From: Halovibrio salipaludis
Lineage (GTDB): Bacteria; Pseudomonadota; Gammaproteobacteria; Pseudomonadales; Oleiphilaceae
Direction: 5' to 3'
Length of the DNA stretch: 35,835 bases
Assembly (NCBI RefSeq): GCF_002286965.1
Contig: NZ_NSKD01000013.1
Location: 1 to 35,835 of the forward strand
Below the pieces are notes generated by a model that saw nothing but the letters and a program-made list of their open reading frames with translations, was not told where the DNA came from and made no database searches. The position numbers and the translations under genes were made by a program. Positions 35,537 to 35,835 of the stretch are shown piece after piece; the first letter of the stretch is position 1, and every line of letters begins with the position of its first letter.

Positions 35537-35595
35537 GAGCGAGCTTGCTCGCGATCGCAGACCCTAAGCTGCCTCGAATCGCGAGCAAGCTCGCT
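35533..35595. repeat. REP pair (BIME-like) at the mshQ stop codon
   Basis: AGCGAGCTTGCTCGCGAT (35538-35555) recurs inverted as ATCGCGAGCAAGCTCGCT (35578-35595), with 22 bases between. Each copy is itself a palindrome (GCGAGC-TT-GCTCGC). The left copy has the GTAG foot (35533-35536) characteristic of REP elements mobilised by RAYT transposases, and that GTAG includes the TAG stop of mshQ. The same core is well known as a REP family in Pseudomonas. The right copy lacks an intact GTAG. It may also stabilise or end the mshQ mRNA. Confidence 0.85.
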
Positions 35596-35599
35596 TCTC

Positions 35600-35835
35600 T
35601 AAAGCGGGCGTCAGGATCAACCCACGCCCGTTGATTCTGGTTAAGGATTGGGTTCGACGAGCTTTCAGGCTTCTCTTCGCGGTCTACGCCGCAGTATGGA
35701 ATCGGAGGCCGTTGCCCTTTGATCTCCTACACGAGGTCAGCGCCTCAAGCGAGCCACGGGGTCAACAGCTCCGAACTCGTCCAACCCGGTTACCTGGTTA
35801 CTGTCTGCGTTGCTTTGTCATTCGCTGATCCGCCC
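35600..35835. other. Gene-free end of the window
   Basis: No credible gene is seen on either strand. A 7-bp inverted repeat CGGGCGT (35605-35611) / ACGCCCG (35624-35630) without a T-run is present, overlapping a second possible stem ATCAAC (35617-35622) / GTTGAT. The one open frame here (35631-35828) has no family resemblance or ribosome-binding site. Confidence 0.5.

Noticed and set aside
19101-35580. Seven-base direct repeat TCGAATC on both sides of the MSHA locus (19101-19107 and 35574-35580)
   Set aside because: Between two gaps of about 120 and 300 bases about two exact 7-base matches are expected by chance, and the right copy lies within the REP pair loop.
35631-35828. Small plus-strand frame of 65 codons at the window end
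   Set aside because: No ribosome-binding site, no recognisable family and base use unlike the neighbouring genes; it is probably not a gene.

Overview
The window is a piece of a gammaproteobacterial chromosome. The evidence is the gene order tuf - S10 - spc - alpha ribosomal operons, ribosomal proteins close to the E. coli forms, the neighbouring uvrA / yajR-type transporter / ssb group, and a complete MSHA-type (mannose-sensitive haemagglutinin) type IV pilus locus. Base composition is high in G+C (118 of 180 bases G+C in three rows of mshE counted by hand). Very acidic stretches in L17, in the RpoA linker, in MshE and in MshQ would suit a salt-adapted marine organism, but that is inference and I cannot name a genus.

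Layout. 1-248 is the 3' end of tuf, closed by a good intrinsic terminator. A near-consensus sigma-70 promoter at 347-375 drives rpsJ and the long ribosomal run rpsJ-rplC-rplD-rplW-rplB-rpsS-rplV-rpsC-rplP-rpmC-rpsQ, rplN-rplX-rplE-rpsN-rpsH-rplF-rplR-rpsE-rpmD-rplO-secY-rpmJ. A second clear promoter at 11086-11114 starts the alpha operon rpsM-rpsK-rpsD-rpoA-rplQ, which ends in a strong terminator at 14089-14115. All genes here are intact. rpmJ (37 codons) and the true starts of several genes are easily missed by an automatic ORF search.

uvrA (minus strand) converges on rplQ and diverges from a YajR-like MFS transporter, followed by ssb. No LexA box is visible at uvrA or ssb.

From 19150 to 35536 fifteen plus-strand genes, mostly overlapping or nearly touching, form an MSHA locus: the alignment and platform subcomplex mshI, mshI2, mshJ, mshK (PilM/N/O/P-like), the secretin mshL, the AAA ATPase mshM, the TPR protein mshN, the extension ATPase mshE with a c-di-GMP-binding N-terminus, the platform mshG, pilins mshB and mshA, minor pilins mshC, mshD, mshO, mshP, and the large surface protein mshQ. 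mshF is absent. The pilin genes are clearly poorer in G+C than the machinery genes.

Points worth attention: MshQ joins a phage-adhesin-like glycine-rich domain to a LamG-like domain and the MshQ C-terminal domain; MshE carries a long acidic insertion between its two zinc-binding CxxC pairs; an operator-like palindrome lies upstream of the pilus operon; and a REP/BIME element has its GTAG foot on the mshQ stop codon. The last 236 bases hold no gene that I recognise.
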